From: Prevotella sp.
GTDB taxonomy: Bacteria; Bacteroidota; Bacteroidia; Bacteroidales; Bacteroidaceae
Length of the DNA: 61,285 nt
Direction of reading: 5' to 3'
Assembly: GCA_017619445.1 (NCBI GenBank)
Contig: JAFZSI010000006.1
Location: 1-61,285 of the forward strand
In this document: one piece after another, positions 31,762-41,116 of the stretch
Layout of the letters: the number at the start of each line of letters is the position of its first letter
Numbering within the stretch: the stretch's first letter is position 1
The notes under the pieces: generated by a model
Databases searched by the model: none
What the model saw: only the letters and a program-made list of their open reading frames with translations
Told to the model about the DNA's origin: nothing
Made by a program: the position numbers and the translations under genes

Positions 31762-33774
31762 TTATGCTAAAAGCTTCTTTACTTGTTCGTAAACATTCTG
31801 TCCGGTGTAGCCCAGCTTCTCGTCAAGCACCTTGTAGGGAGCGGAGAAGCCAAAGCTTTGCAGACCCCAAACGCATCCGTCGCCGCCAACGAGACCTTCA
31901 AGTGTGACGGGCAGACCTGCGGTGAGTCCGAACTTCTTCTTGCCACAGGGCAGCACAGCCTGCTGGTATTCCACGGGCTGTGAGCGGAACAGTCCTTCGG
32001 AGGGAACGCTCACGATGCGCACCTTCACGCCGTCCCCGCGCAGCAGCTTGGCGCCAGCCTCAAGTGTAGAAACTTCAGAGCCGCTTGCCAGCATGATGAC
32101 ATCGTAGTCCTCGTCGCTTCCGGCCACCACGTAGGCACCCTTTTCGGCCTGGTTGTAGTCGTTGCCTTCGGGCAGCATTTCGATGTTCTGACGCGAGAAG
32201 ATGAGAGCCGTCGGTGTGGCGGTGTTCTCCATAGCCATGCGCCAGCATACGGTGGTTTCCTCAGCGTCTGCGGGGCGAACAACGAGCATAGAGTTGCGGC
32301 CGTGATGGTTCTTCAGCTTCTCCATCAGGCGGATTTGTGCCTCCTGCTCAACGGGCTCGTGAGTAGGTCCGTCCTCACCTACGCGGAATGCGTCGTGAGT
32401 CCAGATGAACTTCACGGGCAGCTCCATGAGGGCGGCCATGCGCACGGCGGGTTTCATGTAGTCAGAGAACACGAAGAAGGTTCCGCAAGCGGGGATTACA
32501 CCACCGTGCAGTGCCATGCCTATACAGCAGCATGCCATGGTGAGCTCGGCCACGCCAGCCTGGAAGAATGCGCCGGTGAAGTCGCCGCGAACAATGTCGT
32601 GGGTTTTCTTCAGGAATCCGTCGGTCTTGTCGCTGTTGCTCAAGTCGGCAGAGGCGCAAATCATGTTGGGCACCTGCTCGGCCAGTACGCTGAGAACGGT
32701 AGCCGAGGCACCGCGTGTGGCTGCACCAGCTTTCTGCTCAACCTTGCTCCAGTCAATGACAGGAGCCTTGCCGCTGAACCAGTCTTCCAGCTGCTGTGCC
32801 TGTACGGGATGTCCCTTTGCCCACTCGGCCTTCTCGGCCTTGCGCTCGGCGCAGATTTTCTTCAGTTCCTCGGCGCGCTTGGCATAGAGCTCCTGCACTT
32901 CGGGGAATATCTGGAAGGGATTCTCGGGATCAGCACCAAGATTCTTCATGGTCTGTACGAAGTTGTCGCCTCCGAGTGGAGCGCCGTGTGTGGCGCAATT
33001 GCTCTCGTAGCTGCTGCCGTCGGCTTTGCGGGCACCCTTGCCCATGACGCAGTGACCGATGATGAGGCTTGGACGTTCCTTTTCTGCCTGAGCCATCTTG
33101 ATGGCATCGCGAATCTGGTCAACGTCGTTGCCGTCAATCTTCTGCACAAACCATCCCCAAGCCTCATATTTCTTGGCGGTGTCCTCGGTGGTCACCACTT
33201 CGGTGCGGGTGGAGAGCTGAATGTCGTTGGCATCGTAGAACATGATGAGGTTGTCCAGGCCCAGGTTTCCGGCAATACGGCCAGCACCCTGTGAGATTTC
33301 CTCCTGCACGCCACCGTCAGAGATGTAGGCGTAGATGGTTTGGTTCATCACGTTGCCTAAGCGGGCTTTGAGAAACTTTGCGGCGATGGCAGCACCCACA
33401 GCAAAGGTGTGGCCCTGTCCAAGGGGACCGCTGGTGTTCTCAATGCCGCGAGCCAGTTCGCGCTCGGGATGGCCGGGCGTTACGCTGCCCCACTGGCGCA
33501 GGTTCTTCAGGTCTTCCAGCGTGAACTTGCCGATGAGACAGAGCTGGCTGTAGAGCATAGGAGCCATGTGGCCCGGGTCGAGGAAGAAGCGGTCGCGTCC
33601 TTCCCACTCAGGATTCTCGGGGTCATAAACCAGGAACTCGCTGTAGAGCGTGTTGATGAAGTCAGCGCCACCCATGGCACCTCCAGGATGACCAGACTTT
33701 GCTTTTTCTACCATTGACGCAGCCAGGATACGGATGTTGTCGGCTGCGAGATTCATGATTCTGTTGTCGTTCAT
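31762..33774 (-). CDS. tkt: transketolase
   Basis: A 670-residue thiamine diphosphate enzyme moving two-carbon units between sugar phosphates. The N-terminal AKSGHPGGAMGGADF and PGHPE are typical, and the ThDP-binding part follows at about residue 150 (ISDGGVQEEISQGAGRIAGN). The pyrimidine domain includes THEPVEQ, and the C-terminal domain is complete. Length is normal. It is followed by rpiB after 51 bases. Confidence 0.96.
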   Translation of the reverse strand: MNDNRIMNLAADNIRILAASMVEKAKSGHPGGAMGGADFINTLYSEFLVYDPENPEWEGRDRFFLDPGHMAPMLYSQLCLIGKFTLEDLKNLRQWGSVTPGHPERELARGIENTSGPLGQGHTFAVGAAIAAKFLKARLGNVMNQTIYAYISDGGVQEEISQGAGRIAGNLGLDNLIMFYDANDIQLSTRTEVVTTEDTAKKYEAWGWFVQKIDGNDVDQIRDAIKMAQAEKERPSLIIGHCVMGKGARKADGSSYESNCATHGAPLGGDNFVQTMKNLGADPENPFQIFPEVQELYAKRAEELKKICAERKAEKAEWAKGHPVQAQQLEDWFSGKAPVIDWSKVEQKAGAATRGASATVLSVLAEQVPNMICASADLSNSDKTDGFLKKTHDIVRGDFTGAFFQAGVAELTMACCCIGMALHGGVIPACGTFFVFSDYMKPAVRMAALMELPVKFIWTHDAFRVGEDGPTHEPVEQEAQIRLMEKLKNHHGRNSMLVVRPADAEETTVCWRMAMENTATPTALIFSRQNIEMLPEGNDYNQAEKGAYVVAGSDEDYDVIMLASGSEVSTLEAGAKLLRGDGVKVRIVSVPSEGLFRSQPVEYQQAVLPCGKKKFGLTAGLPVTLEGLVGGDGCVWGLQSFGFSAPYKVLDEKLGYTGQNVYEQVKKLLA

Positions 33775-33843
33775 AAATAATGATAATTATGTGTTAGTGT
33801 TACTATTATTTCCCGATATTAGGTGTATGAACCTAAATCCCTG

Positions 33844-33851
33844 CAAAAATA
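33844..33851 (-). promoter_or_regulatory. -7 element of transketolase gene
   Basis: The minus strand reads TATTTTTG, about 70 bases before the tkt start. No clear -33 element. Confidence 0.5.
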
Positions 33852-33915
33852 CAAAATAAATTCCATAATTGAGCCATTTCAACAGTTATAATTCCTTTAT
33901 TTCATTATTTATTTT

Positions 33916-33923
33916 TATCTTTG
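33916..33923 (+). promoter_or_regulatory. -7 element of the HU-like gene
   Basis: TATCTTTG ends 47 bases before the ATG at 33971, within an A/T-rich divergent region. Confidence 0.6.
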
Positions 33924-33970
33924 CAGAAGATTAACTGAAAACCACCTGAAAAATAACCTCAAAGAAGCCT

Positions 33971-34591
33971 ATGCCACGCAAGACAGACGGAATGATTTTC
34001 GAGCTACATAAGCGTCCTACCACAGGCAGCGACGGGAAACCGCTGCTATATGCCCGCCCTGAGTCGGGCATGAAAAAGAAAACGGACGACCTTGACCGCT
34101 TCTGCACGCTCTATCGCGGTTTGCGGCCCGGCGAGATGAGCCGTCTGTTCGACTGCTTCATGGAAGTGGCGGCCCAGTGGCTTGCTGAGGGCTACCGAAT
34201 AGAGACGCCAGTAGGCTCGTTTGCGCCGCGACTGCGTCTCAACGGCGACTTCACCGACCCCAACGATGTGCACGGGCGCGACGTGTCGTTTGCCGGAATC
34301 GACTTTCTTCCCTCCAAGCGGTTTGTTGAGGCCATCGGTGAAAATCTCTGCGGATTCCGCAAAAGCCCGCGCCGCATGGGAACTGCTCAGATGCAGGACG
34401 TGGAAGCGATGGAGAGGGCGTTGCGCCAAAGCCTCCATAACGGTTACATCACCGTGCGCAACTTTCAGAAACACAGCGGATTGAGCAACAAATCGGCCAA
34501 CCGCTATTTGCATCGTCTCTGCGAGGGCGAGCATCCCAGACTGCGGAAAGAGAAGGAAGGAAACACGCTTCACTTCTTCCCGAACGACTGA
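33971..34591 (+). CDS. HU-like DNA-binding protein with an extra C-terminal domain
   Basis: A 206-residue protein. About residues 40-130 look like the HU/IHF-related fold of Bacteroidota: GEMSRLFDCFMEVAAQWLAE, then PVGSFAPRLRL and FLPSKRFVEAI. This matches HU arrangement but is more divergent than hup. The last 65 residues form a likely winged helix: LHNGYITVRNFQKHSGLSNK, ANRYLHRLCE, LRKEKEGNTLHFFPND. Such proteins are usually annotated only as DNA-binding. A nucleoid or regulatory role is inferred. Confidence 0.75.
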   Translation: MPRKTDGMIFELHKRPTTGSDGKPLLYARPESGMKKKTDDLDRFCTLYRGLRPGEMSRLFDCFMEVAAQWLAEGYRIETPVGSFAPRLRLNGDFTDPNDVHGRDVSFAGIDFLPSKRFVEAIGENLCGFRKSPRRMGTAQMQDVEAMERALRQSLHNGYITVRNFQKHSGLSNKSANRYLHRLCEGEHPRLRKEKEGNTLHFFPND

Positions 34592-34642
34592 TACGAGTCC
34601 AATGCTCAACAAGTGAAGAAGCGAGCACTACAATAAACAGAT

Positions 34643-34672
34643 ACGCCCGTGGCATGAATTTGCCGCGGGCGT
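34643..34672 (+). terminator. terminator of the HU-like gene
   Basis: ACGCCCGTGGC and GCCGCGGGCGT pair (one G-T) around an 8-base loop, followed by a T-containing stretch (GTCCGTTTATTG). Confidence 0.6.
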
Positions 34673-34704
34673 GTCCGTTTATTGTCACGGGCGTGTCGGC
34701 GCCC

Positions 34705-34788
34705 GTAAACCATTGCTTTGTTCCTCCAACGCCATGCTTTGTGCTTCCAACGTCGTACTTTGTGCCAGTGGAACAAAGGTTTACGCCG
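34705..34788 (+). repeat. 21-bp array, site D
   Basis: Units at 34705, 34726 and 34747 are 21 bp apart (GTAAACCATTGCTTTG, CCAACGCCATGCTTTG, CCAACGTCGTACTTTG). An inverted end ACAAAGGTTTACG (34774-34786) closes the array. No TCTAGA palindrome is seen here. The rest of 34592-34894 holds a terminator and short GC hairpins. Confidence 0.65.
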
Positions 34789-34894
34789 CGCAAAAGCAGA
34801 TTCCTTCATGTGTCGTTGCCTCATAGACGGATGAGGCCCTGCAGCGGGCAGCAAAACAAGAAACTTCTTTTTTCAAAAAATAACATTCATTTTC

Positions 34895-34925
34895 TTTGCC
34901 GTTCAGTATTAAATAATTATCTTTG
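34895..34925 (+). promoter_or_regulatory. canonical promoter upstream of the 36-codon ORF and plug lipoprotein
   Basis: TTTG, exactly 19 bp, TATCTTTG. The expected transcript starts near 34931, about 19 bases before the small ORF and 143 before the plug gene. Confidence 0.85.
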
Positions 34926-34948
34926 CATCAGCCAATTAACCAACAAAG

Positions 34949-35059
34949 ATGTTTTGCGGCATTTATGATAAGCACGTGAAAAGACCGCCATGCGGGGTTA
35001 GCAGTTCAGGAAGTTGTAAACTTCGGGCTGTCCTGCTGTCGGGCGAATCGAAAAACTAA
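34949..35059 (+). CDS. putative 36-residue leader or small peptide
   Basis: The ORF starts at the first ATG after a strong promoter and begins MFCGIYDKHVKRPPCGVSSS, ending LSGESKN. It has three Cys and a basic middle, with no signal peptide. It ends 13 bases before the plug lipoprotein start, close enough for translational coupling. The RNA within it can fold (GAAGTTGTAAACTTC at 35010-35024). It may be a real small protein, a regulatory leader peptide, or simply open sequence. Confidence 0.4.
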   Translation: MFCGIYDKHVKRPPCGVSSSGSCKLRAVLLSGESKN

Positions 35060-35072
35060 AATAGATTACAAG

Positions 35073-35522
35073 ATGATGAGTCTCAAAAAAAGTGCATTCC
35101 TTGTTCCGGTGCTTCTTGCTATGACGGCCTGCGGAACGACTGGCGATAAACAGCCGAGAGCTGTTGATATAGGCTATGGTCAGGCAAAAAATGAGAGCCT
35201 GCCCTATGCCGTCTCTACACTTGAAATGAAAGAGGTGGATAAGACGAGCTACACTACTATCTATGATTACCTTGAGGGGCGCGTGCCAGGTGTCCAGGTA
35301 GTCAAGACCGGTACGGCTACGGCTTCTGTCTATATCCGCGGCGTCAGCACCATCAACGGCTCGCCCGATCCGTTGTTCGTTGTTGACGGTGTCACGGTGA
35401 GCGACATCTCGTACATCAATCCCCGCGATGTAAAGAGCGTCACCGTGCTGAAGGATGCCTCGGCTGCCATTTACGGTGTCAACGGAGCCAATGGGGTCAT
35501 CGTCATCAAATTGAAGAGATAG
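35073..35522 (+). CDS. lipoprotein with a stand-alone TonB-receptor plug domain
   Basis: A 149-residue protein with signal peptide and lipobox (MTAC near residue 20). Most of the mature part is a SusC-type plug: YDYLEGRVPGVQV, YIRGVSTINGSPDPLFVVDG, IKLKR at the end, and SVTVLKDASAAIYGVNGANG in between. There is no barrel downstream; the protein ends right where the plug does. The full SusC plug motif order is kept, so it is not a random fragment. It may dock with another receptor or act as an assembly factor. Confidence 0.8.
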   Translation: MMSLKKSAFLVPVLLAMTACGTTGDKQPRAVDIGYGQAKNESLPYAVSTLEMKEVDKTSYTTIYDYLEGRVPGVQVVKTGTATASVYIRGVSTINGSPDPLFVVDGVTVSDISYINPRDVKSVTVLKDASAAIYGVNGANGVIVIKLKR

Positions 35523-35545
35523 GGGAGAGGATATTTCAGGAGAAA

Positions 35546-35581
35546 ATAAAGCTGCCGGCATGTTTGTGCCGGCAGCTTTAT
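35546..35581. terminator. bidirectional terminator, 15-bp perfect stem
   Basis: ATAAAGCTGCCGGCA pairs perfectly with TGCCGGCAGCTTTAT around TGTTTG, between the convergent plug and arabinofuranosidase genes. Confidence 0.88.
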
Positions 35582-35601
35582 GTTTGTTTGGGAAACATCT
35601 G

Positions 35602-37191
35602 CTATTTGATGTTGAGTACAACCAACGATTTGGCAGGAACCTTCACCGTGACAACGCCCTTCTTCAGTTTTGCGTCCTTGAAGTCGGCGGGAGCCACTTT
35701 GTTGGGGTTCTTGAAGTCGTTGTAGTCGGCCACGTTCTTCGAGGTGAGGATGCGGCCGCTGACGCTCTTGGCATTGAATCCGTCGATGTTGAAGTCGATG
35801 GTCTGGTCCTTGTCAAGGCTGACGTTGGTGATGGCAAGGATGATGCTGCCGTCCTTGGTCTTGGCTGCCGATGCAGAGAGCATGGGGCAGGGGCGATAGC
35901 CGGCATCCTTGGCGTTGGCCTTCTCCTTGAAGTAAGCCTTGCTCACCTGCATCACCTCGCTTTCGAGGTCAACAGGCAAATAGGTTGCCTCCTGGAACGG
36001 GGTGTACATCTGGAACACGTGGTAGGTGGGTGTGAGCACCATGTGGCCTGTGCCCTCCTGGTCGGTGAGAATCATCGACTGGAGCACGTTCACCACCTGG
36101 GCGATGTTTGCCATCTTCACGCGGTCGGTGTATTTGTGGAACACGTTAAGCGAGAGCGAGGCCACGAATGCGTCGCGCAGGGCATTCTGCTGGTAGAGGT
36201 GTCCGGGAACTGTGCCGGGCTCCTCGTCCCACCAAGTTCCCCACTCATCAACGAGCAGGCCCACCTTGCCCTCGGGGTCTTTCTCGTCCATGATGGCCTT
36301 GTGCTTCTGGATGACCTCCTCAATTTCGAGGCACTTGCCCAATGCCCAGTAGTACTGGTCGTTGTCGAACTTGGTAGCCGAGCCTTTAGAGCCGTCCCAG
36401 CCCGAGCAGGTGTAGTAGTGGAGCGAAACACCCTGCATACGGTCGCCAATCTTGTCCATCAGCACCGTTGTCCAGGTGTAGTCATAGTCGCTGGCACCCG
36501 AGGCAATGCGATAGAGGCGGTTCTTGCCCTGGTCGCGCAGGTAGGTGTTGAACTTGCGGTACTCGTCAGAGTAGTACTCCGGTGTCATATTACCACCGCA
36601 GCCCCAGGCCTCGTTGCCGATGCCGAAGTATTTCACCTTCCAAGCCTTGTCGCGTCCGTTGGCACGGCGCAGGCGAGCCATGGGCGTGTCGCCGTCGCTG
36701 GTCATGTATTCCACCCACTGAGCCATTTCCTTGACGGTGCCCGAACCAACGTTGCCGCTGATGTAGGGCTCGCAGTCGAGCATCTCGCAGAGGTTCAGAA
36801 ACTCGTGCGTACCGAACGAGTTGTCCTCAATGGTGCCGCCCCAGTTGTTGTTGCGCAGCGATGGGCGCTTGTCCTTGGGGCCAATGCCGTCCATCCAGTG
36901 GTAGTCGTCGGCAAAGCATCCGCCGGGCCAGCGCAGCACGGGAACCTTCAGGGCCTTGAGGGCCTCGAACACGTCTTTGCGGTAGCCGTTGATGTTGGGA
37001 ATCTGAGAGTTCTCGCCCACCCACAGGCCGCCGTAGATGCAGCTGCCCAGATGCTCGGAGAACTGTCCGTAGATTTCGCGATTGATTTTTGCGCCAGCCT
37101 TGTCGGCATGAACGGTTGCCTTCACGTTGTCGGCTGCCATCATTGACAGCGAGCAGACGGCAAGTGTCAGTAACAAAAATATTTTCTTCAT
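35602..37191 (-). CDS. exported GH51 alpha-L-arabinofuranosidase
   Basis: A 529-residue enzyme releasing L-arabinose from arabinan or arabinoxylan side chains. I start at [20 protein letters not shown], the signal peptide. [11 protein letters not shown]-type sequence ([18 protein letters not shown]) and [14 protein letters not shown] are GH51 marks. The acid/base Glu lies in [12 protein letters not shown] and the nucleophile in [15 protein letters not shown]. The C-terminal part is the beta-sandwich. It is the last gene of the arabinose run, directly after araB. Confidence 0.93.
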   Translation of the reverse strand: MKKIFLLLTLAVCSLSMMAADNVKATVHADKAGAKINREIYGQFSEHLGSCIYGGLWVGENSQIPNINGYRKDVFEALKALKVPVLRWPGGCFADDYHWMDGIGPKDKRPSLRNNNWGGTIEDNSFGTHEFLNLCEMLDCEPYISGNVGSGTVKEMAQWVEYMTSDGDTPMARLRRANGRDKAWKVKYFGIGNEAWGCGGNMTPEYYSDEYRKFNTYLRDQGKNRLYRIASGASDYDYTWTTVLMDKIGDRMQGVSLHYYTCSGWDGSKGSATKFDNDQYYWALGKCLEIEEVIQKHKAIMDEKDPEGKVGLLVDEWGTWWDEEPGTVPGHLYQQNALRDAFVASLSLNVFHKYTDRVKMANIAQVVNVLQSMILTDQEGTGHMVLTPTYHVFQMYTPFQEATYLPVDLESEVMQVSKAYFKEKANAKDAGYRPCPMLSASAAKTKDGSIILAITNVSLDKDQTIDFNIDGFNAKSVSGRILTSKNVADYNDFKNPNKVAPADFKDAKLKKGVVTVKVPAKSLVVLNIK

Positions 37192-37222
37192 GTCTGTTTT
37201 GTTTGTGTGATACGGTTTGTTT

Positions 37223-38812
37223 TTATGCTTTGTTGTCAACGGCAGCCTGCTCGATGGGCAGACACTGCTTGTAGTTGGCGATGTATTTCTCGAAGCCTGC
37301 AATGTCCTCGGCAGTGGGAGCGATAGACACGCCCGTATTGCCTGCGAAGACAACATCCTCAAGATAGTCGGCCAGATTCTTTCCGTTCTTGTTAATCAGG
37401 TAGCCGGCCAGCAGTGCGATACCCCATGCACCACCTTCTCCGGCAGTTTCCATGACGCTGATGGGGCTGTTGAGGGCGGCAGCGAGCATGCGCTGACCCA
37501 CTCCGGGCGTCTTGAAGTAACCTCCGTGACCGGTGATGCGGTCCACGCGAATCATCTCGTCCTTGAACAGAATGTCGTTGCCAATCTTCAGCACACCAAT
37601 GGCACCGTAGAGGTGGGCGCGCATGAAGTTTGCCAGGTTGAACTTGTCGTTGGCCGAGCGGACAAACATCGGGCGACCCTCGGCAAGTCCTGTCACAGGC
37701 TCGCCGCTCACGTAGTTGTAAGCCATCAGTCCGCCGCAGTCGGCATCGCCTTCGAGTGCCTTGTTGAACAGCTTGCCGTAGAGTTCGTTCATATCCACCT
37801 TGATGCCAAGCATTTGTTGGTATTCCTTAAAGAGTCCCACCCACGCGTTGATGTCGCTTGTGCAGTTGTTGCAGTGCACCATGGCCACCAGTGAGCCGTC
37901 GGGTGTGGTCACCATGTCAATCATTTCGTAGGGTTTGCTGAGCGGTTTCTCCAGCACAATCATTGAGAACGACGAAGTGCCTGCGCTGACGTTACCCGTG
38001 CGTTGCTTCACGGCGTTGGTGGCAACCATGCCAGTGCCTGCGTCGCCCTCGGGAGGACAAACGGGGCATCCGGGTTTCAGATGTCCGCTTACGTCGAGCC
38101 GCTTGGCACCCTCGGGTGTCAGGAATCCTGCGTTCTCGCCTGCGTTCAATGATTTGGGCAGAATGTCGAGCAGTTTCCACGAGAAGCCCTTCGGGGCAAT
38201 CAGTTCGTCGAACTTGCGCACCATCTCAGCGTCGTAGGTCTTGGTGGCGGGATCGACGGGAATCATTCCCGAAGCGTCGCCCACGCCGAGCACGAACTGA
38301 CCCGTCACCTGCCAGTGAACATAGCCTGCCAGGGTGGTCAGGTATTTGATGTCAGCAACATGTTCCTCGTTGTCGAGAATGCACTGGTAGAGGTGGCTGA
38401 TGCTCCAGCGAAGCGGTATGTTGTAGTTGAACAACGCAGAGAGCTCTGCGGCGGCCTTGCCCGTGTTGGTGTTGCGCCAGGTGCGGAAAGGCACCAGTAT
38501 CTGCTGCTGCTCGTTGAATGCCATATAGCCGTGCATCATGGCTGAGAAGCCGATGGCGGCAAGTGCCTCAATCTCGCAGTCATACTGGCTGAGCACATCC
38601 TTGCGAAGCTCTGCGTAGCAGTCCTGCAGGCCATACCAAACAGCCTCGGTGCTGTAGGTCCACAGCCCGTCAACAAGTTGGTTTTCCCACTCGTGCGAGC
38701 CTTGTGCAATGGGCTTGTTCTCCTCGTCGATGAGAACTGCCTTGATGCGGGTAGAGCCAAACTCGATGCCGAGAATGGCTTTACCTGCTTCGATGGTTTG
38801 TTTGGCTGTCAT
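37223..38812 (-). CDS. araB: FGGY-family carbohydrate kinase, L-ribulokinase
   Basis: A 529-residue sugar kinase. It opens with [15 protein letters not shown] (ATP phosphate binding) and includes [28 protein letters not shown] and [10 protein letters not shown], with a C-terminal [15 protein letters not shown]. The FGGY fold does not define the substrate, but its place one base after araA and before the arabinosidase makes L-ribulose the likely substrate, giving L-ribulose 5-phosphate. Confidence 0.9.
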   Translation of the reverse strand: MTAKQTIEAGKAILGIEFGSTRIKAVLIDEENKPIAQGSHEWENQLVDGLWTYSTEAVWYGLQDCYAELRKDVLSQYDCEIEALAAIGFSAMMHGYMAFNEQQQILVPFRTWRNTNTGKAAAELSALFNYNIPLRWSISHLYQCILDNEEHVADIKYLTTLAGYVHWQVTGQFVLGVGDASGMIPVDPATKTYDAEMVRKFDELIAPKGFSWKLLDILPKSLNAGENAGFLTPEGAKRLDVSGHLKPGCPVCPPEGDAGTGMVATNAVKQRTGNVSAGTSSFSMIVLEKPLSKPYEMIDMVTTPDGSLVAMVHCNNCTSDINAWVGLFKEYQQMLGIKVDMNELYGKLFNKALEGDADCGGLMAYNYVSGEPVTGLAEGRPMFVRSANDKFNLANFMRAHLYGAIGVLKIGNDILFKDEMIRVDRITGHGGYFKTPGVGQRMLAAALNSPISVMETAGEGGAWGIALLAGYLINKNGKNLADYLEDVVFAGNTGVSIAPTAEDIAGFEKYIANYKQCLPIEQAAVDNKA

Positions 38813-38813
38813 G

Positions 38814-40355
38814 TTACTTGAGGGCTTTGTTCAACATGTAGTAGATTTCGTTGTTCTGAAGCTGCTGCTTGAAATCGTAGGTCTTCGTCTCCTTGTTAAT
38901 CTTGACGTACTCGATGCCAACCATTTCGGCGAAGTCTTCCCAGTACTCCTCGGTGATGTCGTAGGAGAAGGCACTGTGGTGGGTACCGCCGGCAAGGATC
39001 CAGGCGGCAGCACCAATCTCGAACGTGGGCTGGGGGATCCACAGGGCTGAGGCCACAGGGAGGTTTGGCATGGGCTTCGGCTCGATGCACTCCACCTCCT
39101 GAGAGATGAGACGGAAACGGTTGCCGAGGTCTACGACAGTAGCCTTGATACCAGCACCGGTCTTAGAGGTGAACACGAGGCGGGCGGTCTGCTGCTTGCG
39201 GATACCGATGCCAAGGAAGTGTACCTCGAGTTTGGGCTTGTCGGTAGCGATGAGCGGACAGATCTCAAGCATGTGGCTCTGGAGACAAGACGAGCGGTCG
39301 CCGGCGAAGTTGAGGGTGTAGTCCTCGAGGAACGAGCAGCCGATAGGCATGCCCTGCTGGATGACCCAAAGGGTGCGGAAGAGGCAGGCGGTCTTCCAGT
39401 CGCCCTCAGCACCGAAACCGTAACCTTCTTCCATCAGACGCTGTGAGGCCAGGCCGGGGATCTGGTCGAAGCCACAGAAGTCGGGAGCGTCGATGTCGGC
39501 ATCGCCGAGGTCGTCGAAGTTGGTGGTGAAGGCAGTAGCGCCCTCATCCTTCAGCACGCGACGCAGGGCAATCTCAGCCTTGGCAGCGTTCTTCACCTTC
39601 TGCCAGTAAACCTCTTCGCCACTCTCATCGATCTTGATGGTGTAGAGTTTCTTGTATTCCTCAACGAGGGCATCAGCCTCTGCGTCGGTGACCTTCTTGA
39701 AGTACTCCATCAGGGAAGAGACGGGGTAGTAGTCTACATGGTATCCCAGACGCTGCTCGAACTCTACGCGGTCGCCGTCGGTCACGGCTACGTTGTTCAT
39801 GTTCATACCGAACATCAGACAGCGCACGTTCTTGGCATCAGCCACACCGGCAGCTACGCGGGCCCAGACGGCAATCTGCTTCTGAGCCTTCTCGTCCTTC
39901 CAGTAACCGCAAACCACCTTACGGGCGATGCGCATACGGGTGCAGATATGACCGAACTCGATATCGCCGTGAGCACTCTGGTTCAGGTTCATGAAGTCCA
40001 TGTCGATGCTGTCCCAGGGGATTTCCGCGTTATACTGGGTATGGAAGTGGAGGAGGGGCTTCTGCAGCTGCTGCAGACCCTTGATCCACATCTTGGCGGG
40101 AGAGAAGGTGTGCATCCAGGTGATGATACCGACACACTTCTCATCATTATTGGCAGCCAACATGACCTGCTCGACTTCCTTCGAGCTGTTGGCCGTGCCC
40201 TTATAGACAATCTTTACGGGGATGTTGCCGCTGGCATTCAGGCCCTCGACCATCTCCTTTGAGTGTCCGTCGACTGCAACGACTGCATCGCCTCCGTACA
40301 GGAGCTGTGCACCAGTTACCCACCAAATCTCGTAATTATCAAATGCTTTAATCAT
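38814..40355 (-). CDS. araA: L-arabinose isomerase
   Basis: A 513-residue enzyme converting L-arabinose to L-ribulose with Mn2+. Family marks include WVTGAQLLYGG at residue 13, GIITWMHTFSPAKMWI, LHFHTQYN, and EGYGFGAEGDWKTA, with the late His in GGTHHSAFSYD. Its stop is one base from the araB start, so translation is probably coupled. Confidence 0.95.
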   Translation of the reverse strand: MIKAFDNYEIWWVTGAQLLYGGDAVVAVDGHSKEMVEGLNASGNIPVKIVYKGTANSSKEVEQVMLAANNDEKCVGIITWMHTFSPAKMWIKGLQQLQKPLLHFHTQYNAEIPWDSIDMDFMNLNQSAHGDIEFGHICTRMRIARKVVCGYWKDEKAQKQIAVWARVAAGVADAKNVRCLMFGMNMNNVAVTDGDRVEFEQRLGYHVDYYPVSSLMEYFKKVTDAEADALVEEYKKLYTIKIDESGEEVYWQKVKNAAKAEIALRRVLKDEGATAFTTNFDDLGDADIDAPDFCGFDQIPGLASQRLMEEGYGFGAEGDWKTACLFRTLWVIQQGMPIGCSFLEDYTLNFAGDRSSCLQSHMLEICPLIATDKPKLEVHFLGIGIRKQQTARLVFTSKTGAGIKATVVDLGNRFRLISQEVECIEPKPMPNLPVASALWIPQPTFEIGAAAWILAGGTHHSAFSYDITEEYWEDFAEMVGIEYVKINKETKTYDFKQQLQNNEIYYMLNKALK

Positions 40356-40390
40356 AATTGTGATATTAAGTTTTTAAGTTTATATTGCTT

Positions 40391-41101
40391 TTAATGTTTC
40401 TGTCCTTTTTGGCCGTAATAGGCGTTGGGGCCATGCTTGCGCATGTAGTGCTTCTCGATAAGCAGGGGATTCATCGTCAGGGCGGGGTTCACCGAGAAAG
40501 CGATGAAGGCCATCTTGGCGCATTGCTCCATGACCTTGGCGTTGTAGACGGCATTGTCGGGAGACGTGCCCCATGAGAAGGGACCATGGTTCTTCACCAA
40601 CACGGCAGGGGTGTGGTCGGGGTTGATCTTACGGATGTTGAGGATCTCGTCGACGATGACGTTACCCGTCTCCAACTCGTAGTTTCCCTTCACCTCTGCC
40701 TCCGTCATGTCGCGGGTGCAGGGGATGTCCTGATAGAAGTAGTCGGCATGGGTGGTGCCGATGTTGGGGATATCACGGCCTGCCTGTGCAAAGGCTGTGG
40801 CATAGGTGGAATGGGTATGTACCACACCCTGGATATTGGGGAAGGCACGATACAGAACCAAGTGGGTAGGCGTGTCGGATGACGGATTGAGGTCGCCGTC
40901 AACCACCTCACCGGTTTTGAGGTCTACCACCACCATATCGGATGCTTTCATCACGTCGTAGTCAACGCCGGAAGGCTTGATGACCACGAGGCCGTTCTCA
41001 CGGTCGATACCAGAGACGTTACCCCAGGTGAAGATCACGAGATTCTGTTTCACCAGGTCGAGATTGGCCTTGAATACTTTTTCTTTAAGTTCTTCGAGCA
41101 T
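40391..41101 (-). CDS. araD: L-ribulose-5-phosphate 4-epimerase
   Basis: A 236-residue class II aldolase-fold enzyme making D-xylulose 5-phosphate. Motifs: [20 protein letters not shown] near the N-terminus, [16 protein letters not shown] and GTTHADYF (zinc ligands), and [12 protein letters not shown]. The product enters the pentose phosphate pathway through the transketolase and RpiB encoded nearby. It is the third enzyme of the araBAD set here. Confidence 0.95.
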   Translation of the reverse strand: MLEELKEKVFKANLDLVKQNLVIFTWGNVSGIDRENGLVVIKPSGVDYDVMKASDMVVVDLKTGEVVDGDLNPSSDTPTHLVLYRAFPNIQGVVHTHSTYATAFAQAGRDIPNIGTTHADYFYQDIPCTRDMTEAEVKGNYELETGNVIVDEILNIRKINPDHTPAVLVKNHGPFSWGTSPDNAVYNAKVMEQCAKMAFIAFSVNPALTMNPLLIEKHYMRKHGPNAYYGQKGQKH

Positions 41102-41116
41102 ATTGTCAGTTGTTTA

